Positions 39,862 through 48,636 are shown, numbered from the stretch's first letter. The stretch is DNA of 56,043 nt from Dehalococcoidia bacterium (GCA_030608005.1 JAUWIX010000004.1:1-56043), one strand, 5' to 3'. The notes: generated by a model not told the origin, from the letters alone. Numbers and translations are program-made.

Positions 39862-40575
39862 ATGGTTACACTGACAATTGATGGTCGAGAGGTTCAAGCA
39901 GAAGAGGGGACAACCATATTGGAGGCGGCTAGAGAGAATAATATCTACATACCCTCTCTTTGCTATCATGAAGAGGTGACACCATATGGGGCTTGCCGAC
40001 TTTGCCTGGTTGAAATCGCTAGAGATGGAAGGCAAAGACTAGTAGCCTCTTGCCTCTACCAGGTAGAGGAAGGGCTTATGGTGAAGACCAACTCCGAAAG
40101 GATTATAGATAATCGCAGAATGATAATGGAGTTGCTGCTTGCCAGGTGCCCTAACAACAAGGTAATACAGGATTTAGCTAGGCAGCTAGGTGTTGAGGAA
40201 ACAAGCTTTAAGCTAGAGGATAATCAATGTATCCTCTGTGGGTTATGTGTTAGGGTCTGCCAGGAGGTTGTGGGTGTCTCAGCAATTAGCTTAGTTAATC
40301 GGGGCGTTGATAGAGAGATGGCTACCCCCTTTTATGAGCATTCAGAGGCTTGTATTGGTTGTGGTTCTTGCGCTTACGTCTGCCCTACCGGTGCTATAAC
40401 GGTAGAGGATGTTGGAGATAAAAGAAGAATAACTATGCCTACTTGCCAAATGGAGTTTAAGTTAAAACAGTGTAACACCTGCGGTAAGTACTGGGCTCCG
40501 GAAAAACAGCTAGACTACATAATCAAAAAGGCGGATTTAGCCCCTGACACCTTTGATAACTGCCCTGACTGCTGA
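39862..40575 (+). CDS. NuoG/HydA N-terminal-like iron-sulfur protein without catalytic domain
   Basis: A 237-residue electron carrier. The [2Fe-2S] ligands are CYHEEVTPYGACRLC and VASC; two [4Fe-4S] sites are CILCGLCVRVC and CIGCGSCAYVCP; a possible zinc ribbon CNTCG...CPDC ends the protein. In HndD/HydA the same start continues into the H-cluster hydrogenase domain, and in NuoG into a molybdopterin-like domain; both are absent here. The His-Cys [4Fe-4S] motif between the first two sites also appears to be missing. It therefore probably serves as an iron-sulfur wire between NuoF and another partner, such as the PFOR ferredoxin subunit (inference). Confidence 0.88.
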   Translation: MVTLTIDGREVQAEEGTTILEAARENNIYIPSLCYHEEVTPYGACRLCLVEIARDGRQRLVASCLYQVEEGLMVKTNSERIIDNRRMIMELLLARCPNNKVIQDLARQLGVEETSFKLEDNQCILCGLCVRVCQEVVGVSAISLVNRGVDREMATPFYEHSEACIGCGSCAYVCPTGAITVEDVGDKRRITMPTCQMEFKLKQCNTCGKYWAPEKQLDYIIKKADLAPDTFDNCPDC

Positions 40576-40590
40576 GATTAGCCCTCCAGT

Positions 40591-40619
40591 TTGACCCAAA
40601 ATAAATGCTTTGCTATACT
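40591..40619 (+). promoter_or_regulatory. Promoter of tRNA-Pro
   Basis: TTGACC (40591-40596), a 17-bp spacer and TATACT (40614-40619), nine bases before the tRNA 5' end. Confidence 0.7.
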
Positions 40620-40627
40620 TCCCGCTG

Positions 40628-40703
40628 CGGGGTGTAGCGCAGAGGGTAGCGCGCATGGTTTGGGACCATGAGGTCGGAGGTTCAAATCCTCTCACCCCGA
40701 CCA
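40628..40703 (+). tRNA. tRNA-Pro (anticodon TGG)
   Basis: Acceptor CGGGGTG/CACCCCG, discriminator A, CCA encoded. The anticodon arm CATGG-TTTGGGA-CCATG gives TGG. T-arm GGAGGTTCAAATCCTCT. Confidence 0.96.
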
Positions 40704-40718
40704 TAGATAGGAAATTAA

Positions 40719-40745
40719 GAGGTTAGACCTCCTTCCTTTATCTTC
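40719..40745 (+). terminator. Weak hairpin and T-rich tract after tRNA-Pro
   Basis: A small stem gaggt-tag-acctc (40719-40731) followed by the pyrimidine-rich cttcctttatcttctt. The stem is short and the T-run is interrupted, so function as a terminator is only possible. Confidence 0.3.
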
Positions 40746-40821
40746 TTCTCCGTCCTGAAGTTCTTATCACCTTATCATTTTCTACAAAATTTAGTATAGA
40801 GCCAACCGGGGGTTGGGATGC

Positions 40822-40850
40822 TTTACAGGGAATATTGATTATGGTATACT
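40822..40850 (+). promoter_or_regulatory. Promoter of the nusA-infB operon
   Basis: TTTACA (40822-40827), a 17-bp spacer and TATACT (40845-40850). The start near 40857 would leave an ~87-base leader containing the hairpin at 40877-40897. Confidence 0.7.
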
Positions 40851-40876
40851 TATTTTAGATAAAGGCTGAGTTAGCT

Positions 40877-40901
40877 AAGTGGGTTTCATTCCCACTTTTT
40901 T
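40877..40901 (+). terminator. Leader hairpin with T-run upstream of nusA (attenuator-like)
   Basis: A perfect stem aagtggg-tttcatt-cccactt followed by tttt, in the 5' leader of the nusA operon. A similar GTGGG/CCCAC hairpin precedes rimP-nusA operons in other bacteria. It could allow NusA-dependent attenuation; this is inference. Confidence 0.6.
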
Positions 40902-40943
40902 AATTGTGAGTAAGAATAACAGGGTCGGAGGTCTTAATCTCAG

Positions 40944-42353
40944 ATGAAGAGCGAATTTATGCTCGCTATAACTCAGCTCTCGGCAGAGAAGAACCTGCCC
41001 AAGGAGGTGGTTATTGCTGCGGTAGAGGCAGCGCTGGTATCGGCTTATAGGAAAGACAATTTTGCCCCCAACCAAAATATTTCGGTCAAGATTGATCCCG
41101 CTACTGGTGGGGTTGAAGTGTGGGCGGAGAAAACTGTAGTTGAGCAACCTTTAGATATACGCCGAGAAATATCACTAAGCGAGGTGAGCAAGATTAAACC
41201 AGATGCACAGATTGGTGAGACTATTAAGGTAGAAGCCACCCCGCGCAACGCTGGGCGCATTGCAGCTCAAACGGCAAAGCAGGTTATTCTCCAGCGCCTT
41301 CATGAGGCAGAGCATAGCGCCATATTTGAGGAATATTCTGATAAGGAGGGTGATATTGTCGCTGGGTTGGTGCAACGCATTGAGCCTAGGCAGATCTTTA
41401 TCGATTTGGGTAGAGCAGAGGCAATACTCCCCGCTGCTGAACAGGTGCGCAATGAGAGATATCGTGCCGGTCAAAGGCTTAAGGTTTATCTTCTAGAGGT
41501 GGCTCGGACCAGCAGAGGACCTCAGGTAGTGGTGTCACGCTCTCACCCAGATTTACTTCGTCGGCTTTTTGAGCTGGAGGTTCCTGAGGTTCTTAGCGGG
41601 ATAGTGGAGTTGAAATCTATCGCCCGTGAGGCTGGCTATCGGAGTAAGGTAGCGGTGTCAGCACGCCAGGATGGCATTGACCCGGTTGGTTGCTGTGTTG
41701 GACTTCGTGGTATCAGGATACAAAATATTATGAGAGAGTTAAATGGCGAAAAACTAGATGTCGTTACCTGGAGCCCAGATGCCCCGGTCTTCGTTGCTAA
41801 TGCCCTTAGCCCGGCACAGGTATTAAGTGTGGAGCTGGATGAGGGCGATGGGATAGCTACTGTGGTTGTCCCTGATAGGCAACTCTCATTAGCCATCGGT
41901 AAGGAGGGGCAGAATGCTAGATTGGCAGCTAAGCTCACCGGGTGGCGGATTGACATTAAGAGCGCCTCAACCGCCGAGGAAGAAAGGTTGGCGAAAGCCG
42001 AGCCTTTACCTGAGCTAGGGGGGGAGGCTGTAGTTGGTGAAGAGCTTCCTGCTGAATTACCTGCTGTTGAGGAGCCTGCCTTAGCCTCTGCAGAGGCAGC
42101 GGCTGAGCCTCTGCTCACTCTTGATACCACGCTTATTTCTCCTGAGACTTTTCTGGAACCGAAAGCAATATTAGAGAAACCTCAGCTCCGGTTTGCTGAG
42201 GATGTTTTAGTATCTGGGCCGACTAAGCCTGTGGCTAAATCGAGGATGAAGAAAAAGAAGAGCGCTCACGAGCGGGGTGCTGATGAGGGCATCAGGCTCG
42301 GGAAACAGCGCCAAAAGTCAGAAATTTTTGATGAGGAGGAAGAGGAGTATTAA
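40944..42353 (+). CDS. nusA: Transcription termination/antitermination factor NusA
   Basis: Binds RNA polymerase and nascent RNA. The 469-residue protein has the N-terminal polymerase-binding domain (about 1-125), S1 domain (GDIVAGLVQRIEPRQIFIDLGRAEAILPAAEQ), KH1 (DPVGCCVGLRGIRIQNIMREL; the usual GACVG reads GCCVG) and KH2 (VVVPDRQLSLAIGKEGQNARLAAKLTGW). A long Pro/Glu/Ala-rich acidic tail then ends in a lysine-rich and DEEEEEY stretch. The start ATG lies 13 bases after ggagg. rimP, the usual first gene, is missing. ylxR overlaps its end. Confidence 0.96.
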   Translation: MKSEFMLAITQLSAEKNLPKEVVIAAVEAALVSAYRKDNFAPNQNISVKIDPATGGVEVWAEKTVVEQPLDIRREISLSEVSKIKPDAQIGETIKVEATPRNAGRIAAQTAKQVILQRLHEAEHSAIFEEYSDKEGDIVAGLVQRIEPRQIFIDLGRAEAILPAAEQVRNERYRAGQRLKVYLLEVARTSRGPQVVVSRSHPDLLRRLFELEVPEVLSGIVELKSIAREAGYRSKVAVSARQDGIDPVGCCVGLRGIRIQNIMRELNGEKLDVVTWSPDAPVFVANALSPAQVLSVELDEGDGIATVVVPDRQLSLAIGKEGQNARLAAKLTGWRIDIKSASTAEEERLAKAEPLPELGGEAVVGEELPAELPAVEEPALASAEAAAEPLLTLDTTLISPETFLEPKAILEKPQLRFAEDVLVSGPTKPVAKSRMKKKKSAHERGADEGIRLGKQRQKSEIFDEEEEEY

Positions 42354-42627
42354 TCCTGTTTCGGTCAAGCATATACCCCAGCGGACTTGTGTGGCTTGCG
42401 GTAAGGTAAGACCTAAGCGGGAGCTAATCCGTTTGGTTCGAATTTCCGGCGGTGGTATGGAGGTTGATGCTGGTGGAAAGCGGGTAGGGCGTGGTGCTTA
42501 CCTATGTCGAGCACCAGAGTGTTGGGAGATTGGACTGAAGAAGGGTCGGCTAGAACATGCCCTGCGCACCACTCTTACCCAGGATAATCGGGAGCAGCTT
42601 ATCGGATATGGGAAGGAACTGGGATAA
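42331..42627 (+). CDS. ylxR: YlxR family RNA-binding protein (DUF448)
   Basis: A small basic protein commonly encoded between nusA and infB. Visible: [24 protein letters not shown] and the signature [16 protein letters not shown] 42331 gives 98 residues and overlaps nusA by 23 bases; a GTG at 42277 would place 18 more codons inside nusA and is less likely. Homologues bind RNA or nucleoid DNA; the role in this operon is not established. Confidence 0.92.
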   Translation: MRRKRSINPVSVKHIPQRTCVACGKVRPKRELIRLVRISGGGMEVDAGGKRVGRGAYLCRAPECWEIGLKKGRLEHALRTTLTQDNREQLIGYGKELG

Positions 42628-42638
42628 GGAGCGATTTA

Positions 42639-44405
42639 GTGGCAAAAGAGAGTAAATCAGGTGAACCGGGGGCAAACCTGATTGAGATTCCTCACTCTGT
42701 AGCGGTGAGGCAATTGGCCGACCTTTTGCAGGTTAGTGCCATAGATATTATCAAACAACTGATGAGAAATGGCATTTTTGCCAATATTAACCAGGTCATT
42801 GATTATAAGGCGGCAGCCGGAGCGGTTGCTGCCCTTGGTTATGAAGCCCAACTGAAGCCCTTAGCCACTATTGGCGGGAGTAGGAGGTATCGGCCTCGGG
42901 AGGAGGAACTTAGTGGTCTGCGACCACGTCCTCCGGTAGTTACTATTATGGGGCATGTCAATCACGGCAAGACTAGACTTTTGGATGCTATCCGGCAAAC
43001 CAATGTAATGGCTACCGAGGCTGGTGGTATTACCCAGCATATTGGTGCCTATCAGGTAGAAGTCAATGGGCAAAAGATTACCTTCTTGGATACCCCCGGT
43101 CATGAAGCCTTTACTGCTATGCGAGCTCGTGGAGCACAGGTAACTGACATCACCATTTTGGTGGTGGCTGCTGATGATGGGGTGATGCCGCAGACTTTAG
43201 AGGCTATTGACCATGCCCAGGCTGCTGGAGTGCCAATGGTGGTGGCTATTAATAAGATTGATAAGCCCGAGGCTAACCCTGAGCTTGTTAAGCAACAGCT
43301 AGCTGATGCTGGTTTGCTTATCGAGGAGTGGGGGGGCGATGTAGTCTGTGTTTCCATTTCAGCTAAGCAGAAGATAGGCATCTCCGAGCTACTGGAAAAT
43401 CTTCTGGTGGTAGCCGAGATGGAGGACCTTAGGGCAGACCCGTCTCGACCGGCAGTAGGGGTGGTTATCGAAGCTGAGCTGGACAAGAGTAAGGGACCAT
43501 TGGCCACGGTACTTATTCAAACCGGAACCTTAAAGCTTAGTGATACGGTGGTAGTTGGTGACACCTGGGGTAGGGTAAGGGCTATGTTTAATGATATGGG
43601 TAAGCGGGTGAGGAGAGCTGAGCCAGCCATGCCGGTTGAAGTCCTTGGTCTAGATAGTGTGCCTAAAGTGGGTGATACCCTAACCTCAGTGGCTAGCGAA
43701 CGCCAGGCCCGGGCTTTAATACAAAAGCGCCAACAGCCATCCTTATTGCCCAAGGCAGTTAGCCTTGATAATCTCTTTGCCCAAATAAGTGCTGGACAGG
43801 TAAAAGAGCTCAATGTTGTTCTCAAAACCGATGTTCAAGGCAGTATTGAGCCGATAAGAAGTTCTCTGGAAAGGCTGGCGACGGAGCAAGTCCAGGTCAG
43901 AATTATCCATAGTGGCAGTGGCAATATTACCGAGAGTGATGTTATGTTAGCTGTTGCCTCTAAGGGGCTGGTTATTGGTTTTGGTACCGACATTGAAGCC
44001 GGGGCACGGCGTTTGGCTGAGGTAGAAGGCGTTGACATCCGCTCCTATGATGTGATTTACCAAGTGGTGGATGATGTGGATAAGGCACTCAAAGGCTTGT
44101 TGGAGCCAGTTTATGCTGAGGTTATTGATGGCAGGGCTGAGGTAAGGGCAATCTTTTCCAGTGGCAGGAAGGAAAAGGCAGCCGGTGTCTATGTTACCGA
44201 GGGCAAGGTGAGTCGGGGTGCCTCAGTCAGGGTGCGGCGTGGGGAGCAGATAGTATCTGAATCTGTGGTTAGCAGCCTGAGGCGTTTCAAGGATGATGTT
44301 AAGGAGGTAACCTCTGGCTATGAGTGCGGGGTGGGTATCAAAGATTTTAACGACTTTCAAATTGGCGATATATTGGAACTTTTCAGGAGAGAGAAGGCTG
44401 GCTAA
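42639..44405 (+). CDS. infB: Translation initiation factor IF-2 (short form)
   Basis: The GTPase that places fMet-tRNA on the 30S subunit. The 588-residue protein lacks the long variable N-terminal region and begins with an IF2N domain ([36 protein letters not shown], split here at its conserved core). G motifs: [14 protein letters not shown] (G1; Asn108 where family members have Asp), [15 protein letters not shown] (G3) and INKIDKP (G4). The C-terminal fMet-binding domain ends [25 protein letters not shown] 42639 follows aaggagcg. Part of nusA-ylxR-infB-rbfA-truB. Confidence 0.96.
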   Translation: MAKESKSGEPGANLIEIPHSVAVRQLADLLQVSAIDIIKQLMRNGIFANINQVIDYKAAAGAVAALGYEAQLKPLATIGGSRRYRPREEELSGLRPRPPVVTIMGHVNHGKTRLLDAIRQTNVMATEAGGITQHIGAYQVEVNGQKITFLDTPGHEAFTAMRARGAQVTDITILVVAADDGVMPQTLEAIDHAQAAGVPMVVAINKIDKPEANPELVKQQLADAGLLIEEWGGDVVCVSISAKQKIGISELLENLLVVAEMEDLRADPSRPAVGVVIEAELDKSKGPLATVLIQTGTLKLSDTVVVGDTWGRVRAMFNDMGKRVRRAEPAMPVEVLGLDSVPKVGDTLTSVASERQARALIQKRQQPSLLPKAVSLDNLFAQISAGQVKELNVVLKTDVQGSIEPIRSSLERLATEQVQVRIIHSGSGNITESDVMLAVASKGLVIGFGTDIEAGARRLAEVEGVDIRSYDVIYQVVDDVDKALKGLLEPVYAEVIDGRAEVRAIFSSGRKEKAAGVYVTEGKVSRGASVRVRRGEQIVSESVVSSLRRFKDDVKEVTSGYECGVGIKDFNDFQIGDILELFRREKAG

Positions 44406-44417
44406 GGGGCAATAATT

Positions 44418-44786
44418 ATGGCACATCGCATCGAGCGGGTGAATAATCTTATTCGCCACGAAATTAGTGAATTGCTTCAACGCCAAGTCAAAGACCCAAG
44501 ACTCGCCAATTTTGTTGCTGTGACCGAGGTTTCCACCTCTCCCGACCTGCGATATGCTAAGGTATTCGTAAGTTGTATGGGCAGCGAGGAGGAAAAACGA
44601 GAGGCGCTAAGTGGACTGATTGCTGCCTCAGGTTTTTTCCGTAACCGGCTGGCTAAGCGTCTGAGACTGCGCCGTATCCCTGAGCTAAGCTTTCACTGGG
44701 ATGATTCTATCCAGCGGGGGGCTCACCTCTTGCAGTTGATTGATAAGGTTAGTGACAATAGCACTCCAGACCGGCATAGTGGTTGA
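44418..44786 (+). CDS. rbfA: Ribosome-binding factor A
   Basis: Assists late 16S rRNA maturation on the 30S subunit. The 122-residue KH-like protein has RIERVNNLIRHEISELLQRQVKDPRL at the start, FVAVTEVSTSPDLRYAKVFVS in the middle and the C-terminal ELSFHWDDSIQRGAHLLQLID. It is 12 bases after infB and overlaps the truB start by four bases (TTGA). Confidence 0.95.
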   Translation: MAHRIERVNNLIRHEISELLQRQVKDPRLANFVAVTEVSTSPDLRYAKVFVSCMGSEEEKREALSGLIAASGFFRNRLAKRLRLRRIPELSFHWDDSIQRGAHLLQLIDKVSDNSTPDRHSG

Positions 44787-45697
44787 CTGTGGATGGCATA
44801 CTAAATATCAATAAGCCCTGGGGCAAGACTTCCTTCAGTATTGTCTCCCTGGTGAAGCGGCTGAGCGGGGAGAGGCGCGTTGGGCATGCTGGTACCCTCG
44901 ACCCGGCAGCTACGGGTGTTTTACCTGTTTGCCTAGGTCAGGGGACGCGTATTATCCAATTTTTACTAGATGCTACCAAGGCTTATCGGGCTCAGATTGA
45001 ATTTGGTGTGGCTACGGACACCTATGATGCCACTGGTAGCATCACCAGTAAGGGAGACCCCTCTGGGATTAGCCGAGAGCGATTGCTGTCAGCACTCGCT
45101 TTATTCACGGGCGAAATCCAGCAGACTCCTCCAATGTATAGTGCTGTGAAGCATGGTGGTAAGCCACTTTATGAATTGGCACGCTCCGGTATCGAGGTTG
45201 AGAGGAGAAGCAGGCTGACTTGGGTCTATCACTTGGAGCTTATAGACTGGCAACCGCCTGTAGCTACTATAGAGGTGGAGTGTGGTAAGGGCACCTATAT
45301 CCGCGCAATAGCTCATGATTTAGGGCAACTTCTGGGTTGTGGCGCTAATTTGAAGAGCCTGAGCCGCTTGAGGTGTGGCTTGTTCGGTATTGAGGACGCA
45401 GTTTCAGTGCCCCAGCTTGAGGATGCCTTCCGCTATGGCTACTGGCAACACCTTGTCTATCCTATAGATATTGTGCTTTCCCATTGGGCGGCTATGGTGG
45501 TCGGTGATGCCACTGAAAAAGATATAAGGAACGGGCGCCCTTTGGTCTTTGAGAGGGATGATAGTTTGCCCAGGTCTTCTTATGGTGATCACTGCCGTGT
45601 CTATACCCGTGATGGTCGCTTTTTGGGTGTGCTATGCTTCAACTCAGAAGGGGGGCAGTGGCAACCGGAGAAGGTTTTTAGAGGGAGAGTAGAGTAA
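44783..45697 (+). CDS. truB: tRNA pseudouridine-55 synthase
   Basis: Makes pseudouridine 55 in the T-loop of tRNAs. The catalytic Asp lies in VGHAGTLDPAATGVLPVCLGQGT; also visible are DKSAYRAQI-like KAYRAQIEFGVATDTYDATG, QTPPMYSAVKHGGKPLYELAR and CGKGTYIRAIAHDLGQLLG. A C-terminal PUA-like domain completes 304 residues. TTG 44783 overlaps rbfA. It is the last gene of the operon, and repeat copy 8 begins right at its stop. Confidence 0.96.
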   Translation: MTVDGILNINKPWGKTSFSIVSLVKRLSGERRVGHAGTLDPAATGVLPVCLGQGTRIIQFLLDATKAYRAQIEFGVATDTYDATGSITSKGDPSGISRERLLSALALFTGEIQQTPPMYSAVKHGGKPLYELARSGIEVERRSRLTWVYHLELIDWQPPVATIEVECGKGTYIRAIAHDLGQLLGCGANLKSLSRLRCGLFGIEDAVSVPQLEDAFRYGYWQHLVYPIDIVLSHWAAMVVGDATEKDIRNGRPLVFERDDSLPRSSYGDHCRVYTRDGRFLGVLCFNSEGGQWQPEKVFRGRVE

Positions 45698-45786
45698 GAG
45701 AGGGGCTTCGCCCCTCTCTAAAAACTCCTTCCCCCTCTCCAAGAATGGAGAGGGGGATAAAGGGGGCGAGGTTGACAAACAATATC
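45698..45786 (+). repeat. Palindromic intergenic repeat, copy 8 (half element)
   Basis: Begins at the truB stop: agagaggggcttcgcccctctct, then aaaactcct, hairpin ccccctctcc..ggagaggggg, and right end aagggggcgaggttgacaaa. It equals copy 4 in layout and may terminate the nusA operon. Confidence 0.85.
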
Positions 45787-45787
45787 T

Positions 45788-45827
45788 TTAACAGGTCTTG
45801 ACAGCTTGCGTATAATAGGGGTATAGT
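45788..45827 (+). promoter_or_regulatory. Promoter(s) upstream of the DUF5679 gene
   Basis: Two overlapping solutions: TTAACA (45788-45793), 17 bp, TATAAT (45811-45816); or TTGACA (45798-45803), 18 bp, TATAGT (45822-45827). Both lie just after repeat copy 8. Confidence 0.65.
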
Positions 45828-45858
45828 TCAGCTGATACTAATAAGGAGGTGATTTGAA

Positions 45859-45999
45859 TTGCAAGCATATTGCTTTAAGTGTAGAAAGAAGGTAGATATA
45901 AAGAATCCCCAAAGGGTTACTCTGAAGAATGGGAGGCCAGCTACGCAAGGGGTTTGCCCTGTATGTGGAACTAAAGTATTTAGAATTGGTCAGGGCTAA
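45859..45999 (+). CDS. DUF5679-like small zinc-ribbon protein
   Basis: A 46-residue protein beginning TTG 45859 after a near-perfect taaggaggtgattt. It has two CxxC pairs, YCFKCRKK and VCPVCGTKVF, joined by the segment NPQRVTLKNGRPATQG; this matches the short treble-clef family DUF5679. Such proteins are predicted to bind zinc; function is unknown. The strong ribosome-binding site and promoter suggest high expression. Next comes a 231-base gap with a possible 29-codon reading frame, then the inositol-phosphate synthase gene. Confidence 0.88.
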   Translation: MQAYCFKCRKKVDIKNPQRVTLKNGRPATQGVCPVCGTKVFRIGQG

Positions 46000-46088
46000 T
46001 CGGTAATTGATTTGACGACAGGTAAGTAAATCCTCTTCAGTATGAGCATCAGAGTTTGGTTCGTTGTGCCAAGGAGGAACTTTACCTA

Positions 46089-46178
46089 TTGAGCAGCCTT
46101 TTTGGCACCGCTCTTGGTAAGGTGTTATTGGTAGCAGGGCTTCTTCTAGGCAAAATAGGTATTGTGTGGTGCGGCTAG
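46089..46178 (+). CDS. Possible 29-residue hydrophobic peptide
   Basis: TTG 46089 to TAG 46178 encodes MSSLFGTALGKVLLVAGLLLGKIGIVWCG, split in mind into a polar start and a single hydrophobic helix; aaggagg lies 12 bases upstream, rather far. It sits in the 231-base gap before the inositol-phosphate synthase gene. No family is recognised and the frame may be chance. Confidence 0.25.
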   Translation: MSSLFGTALGKVLLVAGLLLGKIGIVWCG

Positions 46179-46230
46179 TTTTATGCTTTTTTTCATAGGT
46201 TCTACTGTTGGAAAGGAGGGCAATTAAACC

Positions 46231-47325
46231 TTGGGCAAGATAAACGTAGCCATAATAGGTGTAGGTAATTGTGCCTCTTCCCTAGTTCAGGGCGTCTACT
46301 ATTATGGGAAAGCGAAAAAGAATGAATTTGTGCCCGGACTTATGCATGTCGATCTTGGGGGTTATCATATCAGTGATATTAACTTCGTGGCTGCCTTTGA
46401 TATTGATAAAAACAAGGTAGGCAAGGTTCTAGCCCAAGCAATTTTTGCCCCGCCCAATAATACCTTTAAATTCTGTGAAGTGCCGACTACAGGGGTTAAG
46501 GTTCAGCGGGGCATGACCCATGATAGCCTGGGTAAGTATCTATCTCAGGTAATAGAGAAGGCGCCAGGCTCAACCGTTGATATAGTTAAAATCCTGAAAG
46601 AGACCCAAACCGATGTGGTGATTAATTACCTGCCTGTCGGTAGTGAAGAGGCAACCAAGTGGTATGTTGAGCAGGTGCTAACAGCTGGCTGCGGCTTTAT
46701 CAACTGCATCCCAGTTTTTATTGCCCGGGAGAAGTATTGGCAACAGCGTTTCGAGCAAAGTGGGCTTCCCATTATCGGCGATGATATAAAATCTCAAGTG
46801 GGAGCTACTATTGTCCATCGTGTCCTTACCAGACTGTTTAGAGACCGTGGCGTTAAACTGGAACGAACCTATCAATTGAACTTTGGTGGTAACACCGACT
46901 TCTATAATATGCTAGAGAGGGAACGACTTGAGTCTAAGAAGATATCTAAGACTAACTCTGTCACCTCTCAGCTAGATTACCAGCTTGACCCTGATAATAT
47001 CCATGTAGGTCCCAGTGATTACGTCCCCTGGCTTAAGGACCGCAAGTTTTGCCATATTAGGATGGAGGGACGAACCTTTGGTGATGTTCCTCTCAACCTG
47101 GAGTTGAAACTTGAGGTGTGGGATAGCCCTAACTCGGCAGGGGTGGTTATTGATGCTATAAGGTGCTGTAAACTTACATTAGACCGTGGACTTAAAGGAG
47201 CTCTGGTGGCTCCCTCTGCCTACTTTATGAAATCACCACCGGTTCAATATACTGATGACGAAGCTCGCCAAATGGTGGAAGAGTTTATTGCTAGTGCTCA
47301 GCAGGTGGAGAGCACACCCGTTTGA
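46231..47325 (+). CDS. ino1: Inositol-3-phosphate synthase
   Basis: Converts glucose 6-phosphate to inositol phosphate with a bound NAD. The 364-residue bacterial/archaeal-type enzyme shows [21 protein letters not shown] (NAD fold), [46 protein letters not shown] and [13 protein letters not shown] with [20 protein letters not shown], all family signatures. TTG 46231 lies ten bases after gaaaggaggg. It is followed by a GT4 glycosyltransferase and a CDP-alcohol phosphatidyltransferase, the combination used in phosphatidylinositol and phosphatidylinositol mannoside synthesis. Confidence 0.95.
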   Translation: MGKINVAIIGVGNCASSLVQGVYYYGKAKKNEFVPGLMHVDLGGYHISDINFVAAFDIDKNKVGKVLAQAIFAPPNNTFKFCEVPTTGVKVQRGMTHDSLGKYLSQVIEKAPGSTVDIVKILKETQTDVVINYLPVGSEEATKWYVEQVLTAGCGFINCIPVFIAREKYWQQRFEQSGLPIIGDDIKSQVGATIVHRVLTRLFRDRGVKLERTYQLNFGGNTDFYNMLERERLESKKISKTNSVTSQLDYQLDPDNIHVGPSDYVPWLKDRKFCHIRMEGRTFGDVPLNLELKLEVWDSPNSAGVVIDAIRCCKLTLDRGLKGALVAPSAYFMKSPPVQYTDDEARQMVEEFIASAQQVESTPV

Positions 47326-47358
47326 TTATGTCTCCACGGAGGTTTTAGGCATCTACCG

Positions 47359-48531
47359 GTGAAGATAGCATTGGTCTCCCCTTATGGTTTTGCTTATCCC
47401 GGCGGTGTTACCCTTCATATTTCCTATCTCGAGCGCTACTTTACCAGGATGGGTCATGAGGTTAAGGTCATTGCCCCCGCCTCTAAGGGTGTTTCCAGCT
47501 TTGGTGAGAGGTTCATACCTATAGGTAGACCCCGCCCCATTCCTACCAGCGGTTCCATTGCTCGGATTACTATTTCACCATGGTTATCCTCTAGAATAAA
47601 AGCCGTCCTTAGCCAGGAAAAGTTTGATGTTATCCACCTTCATGAGCCTCTAATGCCAATGTTATGTACTACTGTGCTCCGCTTGTCGCAAACAGCTAAT
47701 ATAGGAACCTTTCATGCTTGTCATGGCAGACCTGGGTATAATTTCGCTAAACCCGTTGGCAGATGGATTTTGAGGAGGTGGTTCCGCAAGCTTGATGGCA
47801 AGATTGCGGTGTCCAAACCAGCCATGGAGTTTGCTCGTGGGCACTTCCCCGGATACTACAATATTATCCCTAATGGTGTGGATTTAGACCATTTTTCCCC
47901 TGATGTATCTCCAATCGATGAATTCTGTGATGGCAAGCTCAATATCCTGTTTGTTGGTCGTCTGGAGAAGCGAAAAGGCTTGAACTATCTACTTGAAGCT
48001 TTTAAGCAGGTTAAACAGGAAATTCCAAATTCCCGACTTATTATCGTTGGTCCTGGCACCAGGCTGCGGCATAAGTATGAGAAGCTGGTTGCGAGGAGCG
48101 GTTTAAAGGACGTCGTCTTTGCTGGCTTTGTATCTTACGATGAATTACCGAGATACTATAAAACAGCCGATGTTTTTTGTGCTCCAGCCACAGGGCGGGA
48201 GAGCTTCGGCATTATTTTGCTTGAGGCTATGGCTGCAGGTAAGCCGATTGTCGCCTCAAATATAGAAGGTTATGCCAGCGTAGTAACCCATGGTGTTGAT
48301 GGGTTATTAGTGCCGCCGAAAGATAAGGAAACATTAGCCCAGGCTCTAATTTCTGTTTTGACCGACCAGTCACTTCGGCAGGAGATGGGAGCCAAGGGGA
48401 GGGTTAAAGCCTTGGAGTATAGCTGGGAACATATTGCCCAAAATGTTTTAAATTATTATGTTAGGGTGCTTGGTGAGCCACCGTGGAGGAAGCAGTTTCC
48501 AGAATTTAAAGCGATGTCAATCTCGGTTTAA
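47359..48531 (+). CDS. GT4-family glycosyltransferase (PimA-like)
   Basis: A retaining GT-B glycosyltransferase of 390 residues. Visible: the N-terminal VSPYGFAYPGGVTLHISYLERYF, which is close to the mannosyltransferase PimA, HLHEPLMPMLCTT, IPNGVDLDHFSP, LFVGRLEKRKGLNYLLEAF and the EX7E site ATGRESFGIILLEAMAAGKPIVAS. Its position between inositol-phosphate synthase and a CDP-alcohol transferase fits phosphatidylinositol mannosyltransferase, by analogy with actinobacteria; this is inference. GTG 47359 follows cggaggtt. The next gene continues in the same frame after its TAA. Confidence 0.9.
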   Translation: MKIALVSPYGFAYPGGVTLHISYLERYFTRMGHEVKVIAPASKGVSSFGERFIPIGRPRPIPTSGSIARITISPWLSSRIKAVLSQEKFDVIHLHEPLMPMLCTTVLRLSQTANIGTFHACHGRPGYNFAKPVGRWILRRWFRKLDGKIAVSKPAMEFARGHFPGYYNIIPNGVDLDHFSPDVSPIDEFCDGKLNILFVGRLEKRKGLNYLLEAFKQVKQEIPNSRLIIVGPGTRLRHKYEKLVARSGLKDVVFAGFVSYDELPRYYKTADVFCAPATGRESFGIILLEAMAAGKPIVASNIEGYASVVTHGVDGLLVPPKDKETLAQALISVLTDQSLRQEMGAKGRVKALEYSWEHIAQNVLNYYVRVLGEPPWRKQFPEFKAMSISV

Positions 48532-48636
48532 GCAAAAGGTGGAGGTAGTTCGGTTAATACCGTTTCAGGAAAATTACGGTCTAAAGCAAAGTTATCCAGA
48601 GTTCGTAGCGCTATAGCCTATCGCCTTACTGAACCA

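Noticed and set aside
41636-42130. A 164-codon minus-strand frame in nusA
   Set aside because: Ser/Ala-rich antisense frame opposite KH domains and the acidic tail; no support as a gene.
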